From NCBI GenBank assembly GCA_963694825.1, contig CAVOEV010000109.1, positions 1 to 14,131 of the forward strand: a stretch of DNA of 14,131 bases, written 5' to 3'. Source of the DNA: UBA8437 sp963694825. GTDB lineage: Bacteria; Planctomycetota; Planctomycetia; Planctomycetales; Planctomycetaceae. A program made the translations under genes and the position numbers. The notes under the pieces are model-generated. The model saw only the letters and a program-made list of their open reading frames with translations. It had not been told where the DNA came from and did not search any database. This document shows, in pieces, positions 13,749 through 14,131 of this stretch. How positions within the stretch are numbered: the stretch's first letter is position 1; each line of letters starts with the position of its first letter.

Positions 13749-14131
13749 GGAGATCTCGCGGATTGCTCGGCTCGAAGTTCGTGCCCGGCACATCGTCGAG
13801 GGATTCCTGTCCGGTCTGCACCGCAGTCCGTATCTGGGCCAGTCGATCGAATTTGTCCAGCACCGGGAGTACGTTCCCGGTGACGACGTTCGCCGCATCG
13901 ACTGGAAGGTCTGGTCCAAGACCGACCGGTATTTCATCAAGCAGTACGAGGAAGAGACGAATCTGCGAACGACGTTGCTGGTCGATTGCAGCGAATCGAT
14001 GCGATTTGGCAGCGGGGCGATGACCAAGTACGAGTACGCCTGCACGGTGGCTGCCGCGATGTCGTACCTGTTGTTGCGTCAGCAGGACTCGGTGGGGCTG
14101 ACTGTTTTCGACGACGGGGTCCGGGGTCGGG
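13714..14131 (+). CDS. DUF58 domain protein (partial, 3' end beyond right edge)
   Basis: The frame opens after a TGA at 13708-13710, and the first start is the GTG at 13714 (read MTLDSRRFLRPEEISRIARL). It continues for 139 codons to the window edge. Residues 20-40 (LEVRARHIVEGFLSGLHRSPY) and 48-66 (VQHREYVPGDDVRRIDWKV) are the DUF58 signature, then DRYFIKQYEEETNLR (71-85). VDCSESM (90-96) is a VWA-type metal-site start with Asp91, Ser93 and Ser95 in place. The rest of the domain is outside the window. It overlaps moxR by 35 nt in another frame, a common MoxR-DUF58 arrangement. DUF58 proteins are standard partners of MoxR. It probably lacks membrane segments at this end and acts in the cytoplasm or at the membrane face. 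An 86-aa frame starting at 13763 in another reading frame is a shadow. Confidence 0.95.
   Translation, partial: MTLDSRRFLRPEEISRIARLEVRARHIVEGFLSGLHRSPYLGQSIEFVQHREYVPGDDVRRIDWKVWSKTDRYFIKQYEEETNLRTTLLVDCSESMRFGSGAMTKYEYACTVAAAMSYLLLRQQDSVGLTVFDDGVRGR

Noticed and set aside
12213..14045. 610-aa minus-strand open frame opposite MoxR and the sulfatase-fold gene
   Set aside because: It is Arg/His/Ser/Thr-rich without recognisable domains and lies antisense to strongly supported MoxR and DUF58 genes. Strand composition explains the lack of stops.
1..14131. tRNA, rRNA or insertion-sequence content
   Set aside because: No cloverleaf-like segment, rRNA-like stretch, transposase motif or flanking terminal inverted repeats were seen by eye.

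Overview
The window looks like chromosomal DNA of a GC-rich planctomycete (Planctomycetota). This is inferred from gene content: a MoxR ATPase, a DUF58 protein, BatA-like and VWA/amidotransferase-like membrane proteins, a very long DUF4175-like coiled-coil membrane protein and a secreted prenyltransferase/squalene-oxidase-repeat protein. Such genes are commonly clustered in that phylum. Weak or absent Shine-Dalgarno sites at most starts fit too. No database search was possible, so the assignment rests on recognised motifs.

Layout. Minus strand, read right to left from 10330 to 1: a BatA-like protein (10330-8075), a VWA plus amidotransferase-like membrane protein (8078-5511), an 81-bp gap, the 1255-aa DUF4175-like protein (5429-1662), a secreted prenyltransferase-repeat protein (1665-562), a 122-bp gap, and the start of a small hydrophilic protein (439 to the left edge). 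Plus strand: a 34-codon small ORF (10478-10582), a sugar-phosphate isomerase/epimerase-like TIM barrel (10579-11421), a degenerate sulfatase/alkaline-phosphatase-fold protein (11418-12494), a 180-bp gap, a MoxR AAA+ ATPase (12675-13748) and a DUF58 protein cut by the right edge (13714-14131). The two arms diverge from a 248-bp region (10331-10578) holding a candidate promoter and an inverted repeat.

How the genes fit together. MoxR ATPases are known to partner with DUF58/VWA proteins and Bat-type membrane VWA proteins in envelope-associated chaperone-like assemblies. In related clusters these genes usually run in one direction; here the MoxR-DUF58 pair is divergent from BatA and its followers and is separated by an isomerase/pseudo-sulfatase cassette. 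Within each arm, ATGA or GTGA overlaps suggest translational coupling.

The most interesting items are the sulfatase-fold protein lacking its catalytic residue and several metal ligands, the small ORF coupled to the isomerase, the split MoxR/Bat cluster, the short in-frame tandem repeats in many genes, and a G+T-rich plus strand regardless of gene orientation.
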